From Acidobacteriota bacterium (GTDB lineage Bacteria > Acidobacteriota > Terriglobia > Terriglobales > Acidobacteriaceae), in NCBI GenBank assembly GCA_021781255.1, contig JAJXXG010000764.1, positions 1-5,292 on the forward strand: DNA of 5,292 bases, read 5' to 3'. A program made the translations under genes and the position numbers. This document shows, one piece after another, positions 5,167 to 5,292 of this stretch (the first letter of the stretch is position 1; each line of letters opens with the position of its first letter). The notes under the pieces are model-generated. The model did no database searches. It saw only the letters and a list, made by a program, of their open reading frames with translations, and was not told the DNA's origin.

Positions 5167-5216
5167 ACTGACTACGAATCAGTAGGCCGGAGGTTCGAAT
5201 CCTTCCGGGCGCACCA
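5167..5216 (+). other. Attachment-site core: 3' portion of tRNA-Arg(ACG), tRNA fragment
   Basis: The segment folds as the 3' part of a tRNA. The anticodon stem is 5167-5171 with 5179-5183 (extendable by two pairs), the loop is 5172-5178 with anticodon ACG at 5174-5176, and the variable region is 5184-5188. The T stem is 5189-5193 with 5201-5205, and the T loop is TTCGAAT (5194-5200). The 3' acceptor strand is CGGGCGC (5206-5212), then A and an encoded CCA (5214-5216). The sequence upstream has neither the GCGCCCG acceptor strand needed nor a D arm at the right distance, so this is not a complete tRNA. With the integrase just upstream, it is best read as the displaced attR copy left by integration into the 3' end of a tRNA-Arg(ACG) gene. 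The exact core borders cannot be set from one end. Confidence 0.8.
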
Positions 5217-5217
5217 T

Positions 5218-5292
5218 TCACTCCCCGCCAGTTCCACTCATGTAGTCCGCAATATCGGGATAATCCCCCGGTCGCACGATCCCATATTTTAC
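5218..5292 (-). CDS. C-terminal end of a minus-strand gene beyond the att site (partial)
   Basis: On the minus strand an open frame enters from the right edge and runs 24 codons to a TGA at 5218-5220. The translated end contains GIVRPGDYPDIADYM and finishes SGTGGE, which reads like a normal protein tail, but I do not recognise a family and the segment is too short to be sure it is coding. It stops two bases beyond the tRNA fragment's CCA. It would be the first gene of flanking chromosome (or of a neighbouring element) and converges on the prophage. Confidence 0.4.
   Translation of the reverse strand, partial: VKYGIVRPGDYPDIADYMSGTGGE

Noticed and set aside
5121..5216. A complete tRNA gene ending at the CCA.
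   Set aside because: A GCGCGTC at 5123 resembles the acceptor strand but is about 15 bases too far from the anticodon stem, matches only its first four bases, and no D arm forms. Only the 3' part is supported.

Overview
The window is the right-hand end of an integrated tailed-phage genome (prophage) in a GC-rich bacterium (about 60% GC by eye), ending at an attachment junction with what looks like host chromosome. I lean towards an Acidobacteriota (Terriglobia-like) host, because the Hint-ended tail protein, the EDxSLSG-type GH108 lysin and the integrase style remind me of that group. This is recollection only; a proteobacterial host cannot be excluded from the sequence.

Layout. (1) 3-953: the 3' part of a phage tail tip/fibre gene, with a stalk of about 10-residue repeats, a fibronectin-III-like domain and a Cys-to-His-Asn Hint (hedgehog/intein-type) domain at the very C-terminus. 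(2) 963-3232: a compact co-directional module holding a small unknown tail-associated protein, a GH108 endolysin, a 70-aa single-membrane-span protein (holin candidate), a 112-aa alanine-rich protein and a 218-aa membrane-anchored protein with seven or eight alanine heptads. A strong intrinsic terminator at 3264-3300 closes this late operon. (3) 3294-3485, minus strand: a 63-aa ribbon-helix-helix regulator whose stop codon lies inside that terminator's T tract. (4) 3486-3692: a very structured intergenic region between the divergent regulator and integrase, with two kinds of short direct repeat and two overlapping perfect palindromes, apparently an operator/promoter region. (5) 3693-4994: a tyrosine integrase reading frame interrupted by one in-frame TAG after codon 91. 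(6) 4995-5166: non-coding phage attachment arm with a hairpin and a repeated TCACANTTTCC motif. (7) 5167-5216: the 3' part of a tRNA-Arg(ACG), from anticodon arm to encoded CCA, with no matching 5' half, which marks the attachment core. (8) 5218-5292: the C-terminal end of a minus-strand gene, probably host.

How it fits together: the late genes adsorb to and lyse the host, and the terminator insulates them from the lysogeny end. The small RHH protein is well placed to control itself and the integrase through the palindromes. The integrase would recombine at the 3' end of a tRNA-Arg gene, leaving an intact tRNA at the far end of the prophage and the displaced 3' piece seen here. The in-frame amber suggests the element is now locked in place, unless the stop is read through or is a sequencing error.

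No clearly new defence or cargo system is visible. The items most worth a second look are the Hint-terminated tail protein with an altered block-B histidine, the amber-split integrase, and the dense palindrome/repeat operator region.
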